Assembly: GCA_964569025.1 (NCBI GenBank)
Contig: CAZMSQ010000013.1
Span: 1-61,819 of the forward strand
DNA: 61,819 nt
Reading direction: 5' to 3'
Origin: CAZMSQ01 sp964569025
Lineage (GTDB): Bacteria; Bacteroidota; Bacteroidia; Chitinophagales; Saprospiraceae
The notes below the pieces were generated by a model. The model did no database searches. It was not told the origin of the DNA and was given only the letters and a program-made list of their open reading frames with translations. This document shows positions 8,755 to 17,587 of the stretch, one piece after another (position 1 is the first letter of the stretch; each line of letters opens with the position of its first letter). The position numbers and the translations under genes were made by a program.

Positions 8755-11700
8755 ATGAAAAAAACGAATTTTACTATTCGTGCGTTAATTCTGGGATGTC
8801 TTATCGCCCTGACGGGCGGTTGGGCCTCTGCTCAGATTGACGTAGCCATCACGATAAATGGTGGTACGTTCCCTGGCGAGGTCGGTGTAGAGATGGTAAA
8901 TATCTCTACTGGCAACTCAGTGGAATTCTGTCGTCAGCCAGGTCAGGTTGGTGGCGGTACAAACAACTTTACCGCGTCTCTGCCGCAAGGTAACTACGAA
9001 GTGTATGGTTACGATTCATTCGGTGACGGATGGAACGGTGCTAACATTACTGTTACTGGACCTGGCATCAACTTCGGACCAGCTACTTTCACCTCTGGTG
9101 GAACAAGCAACAGCTGTAACGGAGTCGCTTCACCAGGTGGAGCTTTCTTAGGTGCATTTGCTGCAGTTATTCCTGACTGCCAAATCACTTGTCCTGCAGA
9201 TATTACAGTACCAACTGATGCTGGTGTGTGTGGTGCGAATGTGAATGTACCTCAGCCATCAATCAACTCTGATTGTGCAGGTATTATTTCTCAGGAGCTT
9301 TCTTCTCCGGTTACACCTTTCCAGTTTGTTGGTACGATGGTGAATACTCCTACAACAATGTCAGGAGTCGTCACTTCATCAGGTGACGTCACTCTGACTG
9401 TCTTCCGGAATGGTGACCTTGATTTTGGTACGACTGAGCAGTTTCGTCTTGCTGGTCCAGATGGCAGCATTATTTTTGCTGCGAACAGTGGACAGTGTGC
9501 AAATGCAACTTCATCATTCACTGTTGCTCAAGCAACTTGGAATAACTGGGTAAATAATTTCTCTTCAGGAGGTGACATGGAGTTCGTTGCTCTTGGAAAC
9601 TCTGGCATCAACAACATCTGTGCTGGTGACGAGTTCCAGGTTTCAGCAAGTGTACTGGTTCCACCAACCCTGTCATACATCAATGACTACAATGGCACTG
9701 ATGATGCTTCTGATTTCTATCCAGAGGGCACAACAGAGGTTGAATTCCTGACTCAGGATCCAAATGGTTTCCCTGTTACTTGCACATTTACTGTAACTGT
9801 TGTTGACGTTCAGGGTCCTGTTTTTGCGAACTGCCCAAGCAACATCGTTGTAAATTTGGATCCAGGGGCTTGTGAGCAGATTGTTGATTTCGGTCCACTC
9901 GAAGTTTCTGACAACTGTGGTCTGCCAGGTGGCGATCTTGAAGCGCCTATTCAGTTCCCTGCTTCTTTTGCAAATCACGGTGGAGGAACTGTGTTCTCAC
10001 TTCAAGGTAATAACGCTTCCGGTGGTGTATATTTCGATCTGACAAACAACAGCACCGAGGAAGTATTCATTGGTGGTTTTGGTGTTCGCTTCGGAAACCC
10101 TGCTTTCGGTGTCGTAACTGCACCAAAGACTCTTCAGATTTTCACTGCTGACACATGGAATGGAAATGCAACCAACCCAGGTGCTTGGACTGATTTAGGC
10201 CCTGCTGTAGTTGATCCAATTCCTCCTTATTTCGCAACTGGCACTGGAGACCTTGGTTTCGCAGAGTTGACTGCTCAGGTAGCTCTCGCTCCAGGTCAAA
10301 CTCGTGGTTTCCACATTTTCGGCCAGAATGCTTGCCCAATCTTCAACTGGAACTTTGGTGCGGCAATCAATCCTATCACAAACGGTATCTTTACTGTTGG
10401 TGCTGGTCCTATTTCATTCAACCAGTTGGGTAATTTATTCCAGGCAGGTCCTATTGGAATGCCGAATATCCATGTTTTCTATGCTTTCCCAGGTTCTGGT
10501 GTTGTACAGACTGACAACACTGGCTTGACTTCAGGTGATTTCTTCCCACGTGGTGAGACTTGCCTGTCTTTCGAAGCAGAAGATGTAGGAGGTAACATCG
10601 GTACTTGTGAATTCTGTATCATTGTTAAGGAGTATCCTACTCCTATCCAGTCAATGACTTGCAACGATATGGTCAATATTTCACTGGAAGGTGAAACTTG
10701 TACTGAAATCGTAAATGCTGACCTCGTACTCGAAGGTGGTCCTTACGGTTGCTATGATGATTACGATGTCAATCTTTACTTCGATGAAGGAAAGAACAAT
10801 CCTGTCAACAATAACAGTGACAACGATGAGCTGAACGGTGACAATGTCGGACAGACTTTGACTGTTGAGGTTATTGATCCAGAAACTGGTGTTAGCTGCT
10901 GGGGTAAGATTCTTGTTGAAGACAAGATTCCACCAGTCATTGAGTGTAAGGATTTGACTATTGAGTGCAATGACGCTCTTCCAACAGAGCCTGCTCCTCT
11001 CTTCTCAGGACCTGTACGTTTTGAGATTGAGCCTAATGATGTAATCCCTGCTACTCCTGCCACATTCGAATACGAATTTGACTACGGCTTCTTTGGAAAT
11101 GCTCCAACAGAAGATGTAGATGTGATCATCGACATGACTCACACATGGCACCCAGATCTTGACATCGTTGTTGAGACTCCAGGTGGCAAGCAGCAAGATG
11201 TATACGCAATTGGTGGCTGTTTTGGTCAGGCGTTTACCATCAACTGTATCTTCGATGATGAAGGTCAGGGTGGTATTACTTCATGCTTTGATATTGATGC
11301 TGATGGTATGCCAATTCAGTGCTTCCAGCTTCCTGGTGTACAGAACAATACCATTCTGGCTAATCTCGATGGCGAAGTTGCTGGTGGTGTATGGAAAGTC
11401 ATTATCCGTGATAACGTTTCAGGTGATGGTGGACCAATCCGCAAGGTAGGTTTGATTGTTACTGCGACTTCACCACAGGTACTTCCAGAAGATGCATGTG
11501 CAGGTGTTCTGCCATTCACATTCACTGATGAAGTAACTAAGTTGGGTTGTGATTCTGAGTTCTCTGAAATCATTACTCGCACATATTTCGTTGACGATGG
11601 CAACGGAAACACTGCAACATGTAACCAGACTATTTCACGTGCGCGTGGTGACATTCTGGATGTTGTTGTTCCTCCTTTCTGGGATGACGTAGATGCTCCT

Positions 11701-14700
11701 GTAAGAAGTTGTGCGAATCCATGTACTGAGCCTCAGTACTTCCCAGGCAACTCTTGCTATGATGGTGCTGACCCATTCGGATACGGTGGTGGTACTGGTT
11801 TCCCAACCAACCTCTGCTCAGATGTTCAGTACTACTATGAGGATTCTCCAGAAATTGGTTTGCCTGATTGTGCTGCCGGTTACAAGATTCTTCGTTCTTG
11901 GACGCTCATCGATTGGTGTACTCAGCAGATTCTTACCTACGATCAGTTGATCAAGGTGAACGATGTTACTGCACCAAATCTCAATTGCCCAACTCAGCCT
12001 ATCTCAGTTTCAGTTGATAACAACTGTTCAGGTAACGTATCAGTTGGCTTCATTGCGAACATGGTCGGTGCTTCTGATGATTGTTCTTCAATGAGCTTCA
12101 GCGTCACTGTCGGTGGTACGACTTACACTGGTGGTCAGATTATCACTGGTCTTCCTGTAGGTACTACTCCTGCAACTGTAACTGCTACTGATGCTTGTGG
12201 AAACGAGTCATCTTGCAACATTACACTGCGTATCGAGGACCTTATTCCTCCAGTTGCCATCTGCGATGAGTTCACAACCATCGGTTTGGGTAACCTGCTT
12301 TACGATGCTGATCCATTCACCCCTGGTCTTGATGCCAACGCAGAGTTGTGCTTCCAGACTGTAGATGATGGTTCTTACGATAACTGTGACATTCTGGCTA
12401 TCAAGCTTCGCCGTATGGATGGCAAGTTGGGATCAAACACAACTCCTCAATTCAAGGATTGTGTATACTTCAACTGTGCTGACATCGGATCAAGCATCAT
12501 GGTACAGATGCGTGTGTATGACAAGACTGGTTCATTCAACAACGTTGATCCTTTCGCTCGCTACAACGAGTGTATGGTTGAAGTTGAAGTTGTTGATAAG
12601 GTGAATCCTGTTATTGCATGTCCTCCTTCTAAGACTGTTGAGTGCTGGGAGTACAAGACAGAAGAAGTTGATGGTTTGCTTGCAATTTCACTTGCTGACT
12701 TGAATGCATTGAATGCCAGCAATGGTAGCACTGGTTACCCACCAAACATTCCTCCTGCGTACTTGACAGTTCGCAAAATTGACGCTTTGACTGGCCAGAT
12801 CAAGTCACAGCAGTACGTTGGCTACGTTGGTGGTTACCCACAGGCGACTGACAACTGCAAGGTTGATTCTGTACAGATCATCGTCAATGAGAACATTGAC
12901 AATTGTGGCGAAGGAAACGTGACTCGTTTCTACCGTGCCTATGAGCCAATCGATGTTGGAGAGACAACTCCTGATTTCTCTCAGTGTGTTCAGTCTATTT
13001 CAATCCAGCACACAACTCCATTCGATATCTGCGATACTCAGCCATGGAACACTCCTGCTCTTGGTTGCGGTTTCGGTCACAGCCTCGAAGATGGTGTTGA
13101 ATGGCCAGCTGATATTGATCTCGTAGGATGTAACTTGGGTCTTCTGCCAGAAGATCTCGAGCAAGATCCTTCTGTGAATCCAAACGATGTACGCCCACGC
13201 GTATTTGACGATTTCTGTGATCTGATCGGTGTTGACTACGAAGACACGTACCTCGTGCTGAATGGCCAAGCTGGTCCTTCAGGCTGTATCAAGCTTGTTC
13301 GTAAGTGGATCCTTGTTGACTGGTGTCAGGAAGATGCTTCTTTCGATCTTGGTTACAAGACCTGGACATATAATCAGGAGATTAAGGTTCTCGAGTCTGC
13401 TGCTCCTTCATTCGATGCTGGTGTATGCGACGACGTGACCATCTGCATGGACGATGACATTTGCAACTATGTTGTATCTGATGTTCTCGAAGTGACTGCT
13501 TCTGATGATTGTACTCCTGAAGAGCACCTGAACTACTACTACAAGTTGGATGCATTCAACGATGGTATTGGTGCCTTCGGTGGATATGATTTCACATCTG
13601 ACTTCACTTACCGTGATGGTGACAACCGTAACTTCCCATCACCACCAAACATTCTTGACACACTGAACCACGATGACAATCCTGCTACGACGAATATCGT
13701 AGAAGGTAAGTTCCCTGCAGGTGTGCACAGACTGTTCTGGAAGGTCGAAGATGCTTGTGGTAACGTAACTACTTGCCAGTATACTTTCGAAGTGAAGGAT
13801 TGCAAGAAGCCAACACCTGTTTGCCATAATAGCATTGTAACTGTTGTTATGCCTACTTCTGGTGAAGTAAGCCTGTTCAGCAGCTATTTCGATGCAGGTA
13901 GCTACGACAACTGTACTGACGATGCTGATCTTGTCATTGCATTCTCTGACAACGTTACATTCAATCCATTCACTGGTGAGCCTATCTACGATACTGTACG
14001 TACGTTCAACTGTGACGATGTAGGACCAGCTCTTGACATCGAAGTATGGGTGAAAGATGCACCTGTTGGTTACGATGACAACGATGTACTTGATGACAAT
14101 TGGGATTACTGTGTCACTCAGGTGATTATCCAGGATCCAAATGGTGTCTGTGGTACTTCAGATCCTACTGCCGCTGTTGAAGGTTCAATCAACACTGAGT
14201 TCAACGTACCTGTTGGTCAGGTTGATGTTATTGCTAACATGAACAATGGTCTTACTAAGACTATGACAACTCAAGCTGACGGTAAGTATAGCTTCGACTT
14301 GAATGTTGGCATGAACCACTCAATCGAGCCTACGAAGGACATGAACTACAAGAACGGAGTATCTACTTACGACCTCGTTCTTATCAGCCAGCACATCATC
14401 GGAACTTTGCCATTGAACAGCCCATACAAGATCATTGCTGCTGATGCAAACAACGATCAGAAGGTGACTGTCTTTGACATCCTCGAGCTGCGTAAGCTGA
14501 TCTTGGGTCTGACTGATGATCTTGCTGAGAATACTTCATGGAGGTTTGTAGATGCAAGCTATGTGTTCCCGAACGCAAGTAATCCATTCCAGCCTGCATT
14601 CCCTGAGGTTATTGACATCAACAACCTGACCATTGACGAACTGAACAACAACTTTGTTGGTGTGAAGATTGGTGATGTCAGCAATGATGTCGTTGCCAAC

Positions 14701-15426
14701 AACCTGATTTCAGGTAGTGTTGATGCACGTAACTTCAATGGCGAGGTTGTACTTGGAGTGAAAGATGTTGATATGGAAGCTGGCGAGACTTACACTGTTG
14801 AGTTTACTGCCTCAGATTTCCGCAACATCAAGGGTTACCAGTTCACAGTTGCATTCAATGCTGAGGTATTGAGCTTCGTTGACGTAACTCCTGGTCTGTT
14901 GACAAATCTTACTGAAGGCAACTTTGGTCTGACCAAGTCTGCTGAAGGTATGATCCTTACCAGCTGGAACGCAGAAAACGCTTCACTGAATGATGGTGAT
15001 GTTGTATTCAGCCTTACTTTTGCTGCTCGTGAAAACGCTCGCCTCAGCGACGTAATCGCAATCAACTCAAGTGAGATTGCTGCTGAAGCTTACACAGCTG
15101 TTGACTTTAAGAACGTTGCACTCCGCTTCGATACTGACAATGGTAGTACTGTTGTTGGCCCAGCTTTCGAGCTGTTCCAAAACCAGCCAAACCCATTCAA
15201 GTCAGAAACTGTAATCGGATTCAACTTGCCTGAAGCTACTGAGGCTACTCTGAAAATCTTCGATGTATCTGGTAAGGTACTGAAGGTATTCAAGGGTGAC
15301 TATGCTCAGGGTACTAACTACTTGACGATCGATCGTAGTGAGCTCGGTGCTGCTGCTGGTGTACTTTACTACCAGCTCGAAACTGCCGATAACTCAGCTA
15401 CGAAGAAGATGATCATCATCGAATAA
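8755..15426 (+). CDS. Giant HYR-like surface protein with P-domain, dockerin-like and cohesin-like domains, T9SS type A sorting domain
   Basis: 2223 aa. The signal peptide ends at WASAQ (about residue 27). A GDGWNGA segment follows near residue 90. HYR-like blocks (CPADITVP near 140, CPSNIVVNLDPGACEQIVDF near 360, and later ones) make up much of the body. A proprotein-convertase P-domain-like part lies near 760-910 (HTWHPDLDIVVETPGG). A dockerin-like pair of calcium loops lies near 1866-1922 (NGVSTYDLVLISQHIIG, then ADANNDQKVTVFDILELRK). A cohesin-like domain spans about 1985-2130, and a type A sorting domain (FQNQPNPFKSETVIGF) forms the last 85 residues. It is presumably secreted by T9SS and anchored or released. 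Codon choice is that of a very highly expressed gene, unlike the flanking genes. A twin terminator region follows. The structural role is inferred. Confidence 0.9.
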   Translation: MKKTNFTIRALILGCLIALTGGWASAQIDVAITINGGTFPGEVGVEMVNISTGNSVEFCRQPGQVGGGTNNFTASLPQGNYEVYGYDSFGDGWNGANITVTGPGINFGPATFTSGGTSNSCNGVASPGGAFLGAFAAVIPDCQITCPADITVPTDAGVCGANVNVPQPSINSDCAGIISQELSSPVTPFQFVGTMVNTPTTMSGVVTSSGDVTLTVFRNGDLDFGTTEQFRLAGPDGSIIFAANSGQCANATSSFTVAQATWNNWVNNFSSGGDMEFVALGNSGINNICAGDEFQVSASVLVPPTLSYINDYNGTDDASDFYPEGTTEVEFLTQDPNGFPVTCTFTVTVVDVQGPVFANCPSNIVVNLDPGACEQIVDFGPLEVSDNCGLPGGDLEAPIQFPASFANHGGGTVFSLQGNNASGGVYFDLTNNSTEEVFIGGFGVRFGNPAFGVVTAPKTLQIFTADTWNGNATNPGAWTDLGPAVVDPIPPYFATGTGDLGFAELTAQVALAPGQTRGFHIFGQNACPIFNWNFGAAINPITNGIFTVGAGPISFNQLGNLFQAGPIGMPNIHVFYAFPGSGVVQTDNTGLTSGDFFPRGETCLSFEAEDVGGNIGTCEFCIIVKEYPTPIQSMTCNDMVNISLEGETCTEIVNADLVLEGGPYGCYDDYDVNLYFDEGKNNPVNNNSDNDELNGDNVGQTLTVEVIDPETGVSCWGKILVEDKIPPVIECKDLTIECNDALPTEPAPLFSGPVRFEIEPNDVIPATPATFEYEFDYGFFGNAPTEDVDVIIDMTHTWHPDLDIVVETPGGKQQDVYAIGGCFGQAFTINCIFDDEGQGGITSCFDIDADGMPIQCFQLPGVQNNTILANLDGEVAGGVWKVIIRDNVSGDGGPIRKVGLIVTATSPQVLPEDACAGVLPFTFTDEVTKLGCDSEFSEIITRTYFVDDGNGNTATCNQTISRARGDILDVVVPPFWDDVDAPVRSCANPCTEPQYFPGNSCYDGADPFGYGGGTGFPTNLCSDVQYYYEDSPEIGLPDCAAGYKILRSWTLIDWCTQQILTYDQLIKVNDVTAPNLNCPTQPISVSVDNNCSGNVSVGFIANMVGASDDCSSMSFSVTVGGTTYTGGQIITGLPVGTTPATVTATDACGNESSCNITLRIEDLIPPVAICDEFTTIGLGNLLYDADPFTPGLDANAELCFQTVDDGSYDNCDILAIKLRRMDGKLGSNTTPQFKDCVYFNCADIGSSIMVQMRVYDKTGSFNNVDPFARYNECMVEVEVVDKVNPVIACPPSKTVECWEYKTEEVDGLLAISLADLNALNASNGSTGYPPNIPPAYLTVRKIDALTGQIKSQQYVGYVGGYPQATDNCKVDSVQIIVNENIDNCGEGNVTRFYRAYEPIDVGETTPDFSQCVQSISIQHTTPFDICDTQPWNTPALGCGFGHSLEDGVEWPADIDLVGCNLGLLPEDLEQDPSVNPNDVRPRVFDDFCDLIGVDYEDTYLVLNGQAGPSGCIKLVRKWILVDWCQEDASFDLGYKTWTYNQEIKVLESAAPSFDAGVCDDVTICMDDDICNYVVSDVLEVTASDDCTPEEHLNYYYKLDAFNDGIGAFGGYDFTSDFTYRDGDNRNFPSPPNILDTLNHDDNPATTNIVEGKFPAGVHRLFWKVEDACGNVTTCQYTFEVKDCKKPTPVCHNSIVTVVMPTSGEVSLFSSYFDAGSYDNCTDDADLVIAFSDNVTFNPFTGEPIYDTVRTFNCDDVGPALDIEVWVKDAPVGYDDNDVLDDNWDYCVTQVIIQDPNGVCGTSDPTAAVEGSINTEFNVPVGQVDVIANMNNGLTKTMTTQADGKYSFDLNVGMNHSIEPTKDMNYKNGVSTYDLVLISQHIIGTLPLNSPYKIIAADANNDQKVTVFDILELRKLILGLTDDLAENTSWRFVDASYVFPNASNPFQPAFPEVIDINNLTIDELNNNFVGVKIGDVSNDVVANNLISGSVDARNFNGEVVLGVKDVDMEAGETYTVEFTASDFRNIKGYQFTVAFNAEVLSFVDVTPGLLTNLTEGNFGLTKSAEGMILTSWNAENASLNDGDVVFSLTFAARENARLSDVIAINSSEIAAEAYTAVDFKNVALRFDTDNGSTVVGPAFELFQNQPNPFKSETVIGFNLPEATEATLKIFDVSGKVLKVFKGDYAQGTNYLTIDRSELGAAAGVLYYQLETADNSATKKMIIIE

Positions 15427-15456
15427 TTGGGTTTATTGTATGTAGCACAGAAACCG

Positions 15457-15528
15457 GTTTAGAGAATGCTTTAAAATCGGTTTTTGGGATGGCCTCTCTC
15501 CAGAATGTTGGAGGGGGGCTTTTTTTTT
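15457..15528 (+). repeat. Terminator-bearing direct repeat, copy A
   Basis: Shares with 15729-15790 the ordered blocks GTTTAGAGA, TTTAAAA, CGGTTTT and GGGAT, then a CCTCTCT...GAGGGGGG hairpin and a T run. The stem sequences differ in a partly compensating way while the pre-hairpin blocks are conserved, so more than the terminator has been copied. Confidence 0.65.
15492..15528 (+). terminator. Rho-independent terminator of the giant surface gene
   Basis: The stem is GCCTCTCTCCA (15492-15502) with TGGAGGGGGGC (15509-15519), 11 pairs including two G-U, with a 6-base loop, followed by nine T (15520-15528). It lies 66 bases after the stop codon. Confidence 0.9.
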
Positions 15529-15564
15529 ACCCAATAAAGGGTATGAAAACGGTTTCTCTTTTCT

Positions 15565-15572
15565 TATATTTG
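15565..15572 (+). promoter_or_regulatory. Candidate -7 box between the twin terminators
   Basis: TATATTTG fits TAnnTTTG exactly. No good TTG element is visible 17-23 bases upstream, so this is a weak call. A transcript from here would start near 15580 and end at the terminator at 15790. Confidence 0.35.
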
Positions 15573-15728
15573 TGCCAGGCAGTTTACTTCGCTGCCGTCC
15601 TTAAACCGATTTCTCCCCCCGCTATGTACAACTACAGTGCATACCTTCAATTCTCTCTACCCTCACAAGTCGAAAAGGCCTTGGCCTCAAGAATATAATA
15701 GTGCTCCTATCGGGAGCGCAAAGAAGCT

Positions 15729-15790
15729 GTTTAGAGATTTTAAAACGGTTTTGGGATAGTCCCTCTCTGCGAAAGCAGAGGGGGGTTTTT
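15729..15790 (+). repeat. Terminator-bearing direct repeat, copy B
   Basis: Second copy of the module at 15457-15528, 272 bases downstream, with a shorter spacer between GTTTAGAGA and TTTAAAA. It ends just before ruvX, whose ATG is at 15800. Confidence 0.65.
15761..15790 (+). terminator. Rho-independent terminator upstream of ruvX
   Basis: The stem is CCCTCTCTGC (15761-15770) with GCAGAGGGGG (15775-15784), one G-U pair, GAAA tetraloop, then TTTTT at 15786-15790. It lies ten bases before the ruvX ATG, so ruvX must either read through it or start transcription very close to its own ATG. Confidence 0.85.
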
Positions 15791-15799
15791 ATTTAGATT

Positions 15800-16219
15800 A
15801 TGGGGCGGATTCTTGCTATAGATTTTGGAACCAAGAGGATTGGCATCGCGACAACTGATCCCAGTCAACTTATTGCTCGTGCTCTGGTTACAACTTCCCA
15901 AACGGAAGTTTGGAATGTATTGGATGATTTTCTGGCTGGTGAGGATGTTGAAACTATTGTAGTTGGAGAACCGTTAAGGGAAGATGGGAGTAAGAGTAAA
16001 ATCCATCACCTTGTTGTTGGATTTGTCCGGAAATTGGCAAACAGGTACCCACAGGTTTCCGTAGTGCTGTTCGATGAACGGTATACTTCAAAAGAGGCTG
16101 AGCGCATTATACGGCAGAGCGGAGTTGGTCAAAAGAAACGAAGGGAAAAAGGAATAATAGATAAGATAAGTGCAGCTTTAATTCTGGAGTCTTACATGAA
16201 AGAAAAAAAAGGTTGGTAG
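15800..16219 (+). CDS. ruvX: RuvX/YqgF family putative Holliday junction resolvase
   Basis: 139 aa, the normal family length. The RNase H-like fold motifs are visible: ILAIDFGTKRIGIA with the first catalytic Asp at residue 7, VVGEPL, DERYTSKEAE, and a C-terminal DKISAALILESY carrying the last acidic residue. Family members act on 16S rRNA maturation or branched DNA. The gene is directly followed by def at a 13-base spacing on the same strand, so the two probably form an operon. The start is unambiguous (ATGGGGCGG). Confidence 0.93.
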   Translation: MGRILAIDFGTKRIGIATTDPSQLIARALVTTSQTEVWNVLDDFLAGEDVETIVVGEPLREDGSKSKIHHLVVGFVRKLANRYPQVSVVLFDERYTSKEAERIIRQSGVGQKKRREKGIIDKISAALILESYMKEKKGW

Positions 16220-16232
16220 GAAAGGATACACT

Positions 16233-16784
16233 ATGATTTTACCTATATACGGCTATGGTCAGCCTGTGTTGAAAAAAGTGGCAAAGGAAATTGCTCCTGA
16301 TTACCCTGGTTTCAGTGAATTGCTTGCAAATATGTGGGAAACAATGGAACATGCGGAGGGAGTAGGACTTGCAGCTCCTCAGATTGGGCTGTCAATACGG
16401 CTTTTTGTTGTTGATTCGAGGCCCATGTTTTCAAGGAAAAAAGACAATACGGGTATCCGTAAATGTTTCGTCAATGCGCAGATTGTTGATGAGGGTGGGG
16501 AAGAGTGGTCTCATGATGAGGGATGTCTGAGTATTCCCAATGTTCGTGGTGATGTCTCGCGGAAAGAGGAAATCAAAATGCGGTACATGGATGAACACTT
16601 TGAATGGCACGAAGAAGTCTTTGATGGTTTGAATGCTCGCGTGATTCAACATGAATATGATCACATAGAAGGTATTCTGTTTGTCGACCATCTGAAGCCA
16701 ATCAGGCGTAGGTTAATACGTAGAAAACTCGAAGCCATCCAAAAGGGAAACGTGCAGGTCGATTATCGAATGAAATTTCGATAG
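16233..16784 (+). CDS. def: Peptide deformylase
   Basis: 183 aa. It removes the N-formyl group from new proteins in the cytoplasm. All three family motifs are present: GVGLAAPQ (residues 43-50), EGCLS (96-100, with the metal-binding Cys) and HEYDH (140-144, metal-binding His residues and catalytic Glu). Tyr replaces the usual Phe in the last motif, a conservative change. It lies 13 bases after ruvX, probably in the same transcript, and converges with rnhA. Confidence 0.96.
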   Translation: MILPIYGYGQPVLKKVAKEIAPDYPGFSELLANMWETMEHAEGVGLAAPQIGLSIRLFVVDSRPMFSRKKDNTGIRKCFVNAQIVDEGGEEWSHDEGCLSIPNVRGDVSRKEEIKMRYMDEHFEWHEEVFDGLNARVIQHEYDHIEGILFVDHLKPIRRRLIRRKLEAIQKGNVQVDYRMKFR

Positions 16785-16805
16785 TAGACAGATTGTTTTC
16801 CTTCA

Positions 16806-17429
16806 CTATTTTCGTCCAAAATCTGCTGGGATTTCTCCCTGATTCCCCGTTGGCCATTTTAGTATGGGGTTCTCGTATGGATTGTTTTTAAGCCACTGTT
16901 CAGCTCTTCGGATTAGTTCAAATATTTTGTGGTTTGCAGGAGTTTGTTTCAGTTTTGTATTGCAATGTTTTTTACGAAGCCAGCCCATCGCAATTTTAGA
17001 GTCGGAGTAAATTGGAAGATTTGGCTGGTTATATTGTTTCAATAGCGCAATTGCATGGACCAAGGCAAGAAATTCTCCAACATTATTCGTTCCGCCATTG
17101 TACGGGCCTGCTCGAAAAATTTCAGTCCCGGTTTTTGTATCAACCCCCCTATATTCCATGACTCCCGGGTTGCCGCTGCAGGCGGCATCTACTGACCAAC
17201 TCTCCCACTCGATATGAGCGTCTTTAGGGAGTATTTTCTTTGCTTTGCGTTCAATCGCATTTTCGTAATTTCCGGCAAAGGCCTGCTTTGCTTCGTTGAG
17301 ACTTGAGTATGATTTGTATCGGGCCCCTGAATAGTTTTTGATTTGAATCTGGCATTCTGTCCAGGAATCGTAAATTCCAGGCTCATGGCCTTCCCAAACT
17401 ACATAATATTTCTTTTTCTTCCCTGCCAC
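16806..17429 (-). CDS. rnhA: Ribonuclease HI with N-terminal viroplasmin-type domain
   Basis: About 208 aa from a GTG at 17429, chosen because family members begin just before KKKKYYVVWEG; an ATG at 17501 would add 24 residues of uncharacteristic sequence. The first 45 residues form the caulimovirus viroplasmin-like RNA:DNA-hybrid-binding domain (YYVVWEGHEPGIYDSW..C..Q). The C-terminal RNase H domain shows the catalytic residues in VDAACSGNPG (Asp), NVGEFLALVHA (Glu), IYSDSKIAMGW (Asp) and the late ADFGRK (Asp). It degrades RNA in RNA:DNA hybrids. It is divergent from the TatD gene. The start codon is the main uncertainty. Confidence 0.9.
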   Translation of the reverse strand: MAGKKKKYYVVWEGHEPGIYDSWTECQIQIKNYSGARYKSYSSLNEAKQAFAGNYENAIERKAKKILPKDAHIEWESWSVDAACSGNPGVMEYRGVDTKTGTEIFRAGPYNGGTNNVGEFLALVHAIALLKQYNQPNLPIYSDSKIAMGWLRKKHCNTKLKQTPANHKIFELIRRAEQWLKNNPYENPILKWPTGNQGEIPADFGRK

Positions 17430-17587
17430 AAATGAGGAATTTTTTGGATTGCGAATAAGAACTTCAGGAGAACCAGAATAGCTGTAATTACAAAGGAACA
17501 TAATATCTGGAGTGAATATTTTGTGGGGTCTTGAGAATCCTGTTGATGGAGGTCAAATTTTTAGGGACTTTTTAAATGGAGGCAGAT

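Larger units (their letters stand above)
15580..15790 (+). ncRNA. Candidate small RNA of about 210 nt
   Basis: The stretch lies between a terminator (15528) and a second terminator (15790), with a -7-like box just before it and no convincing reading frame; an open frame over 15489-15698 starts inside the first terminator. It contains two further hairpins: AGGCC/GGCCT at 15676-15687 and GTGCTCC/GGAGCGC at 15701-15719. It resembles no RNA family that I can name. It could equally be the decayed remains of a duplicated gene end. Confidence 0.3.
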
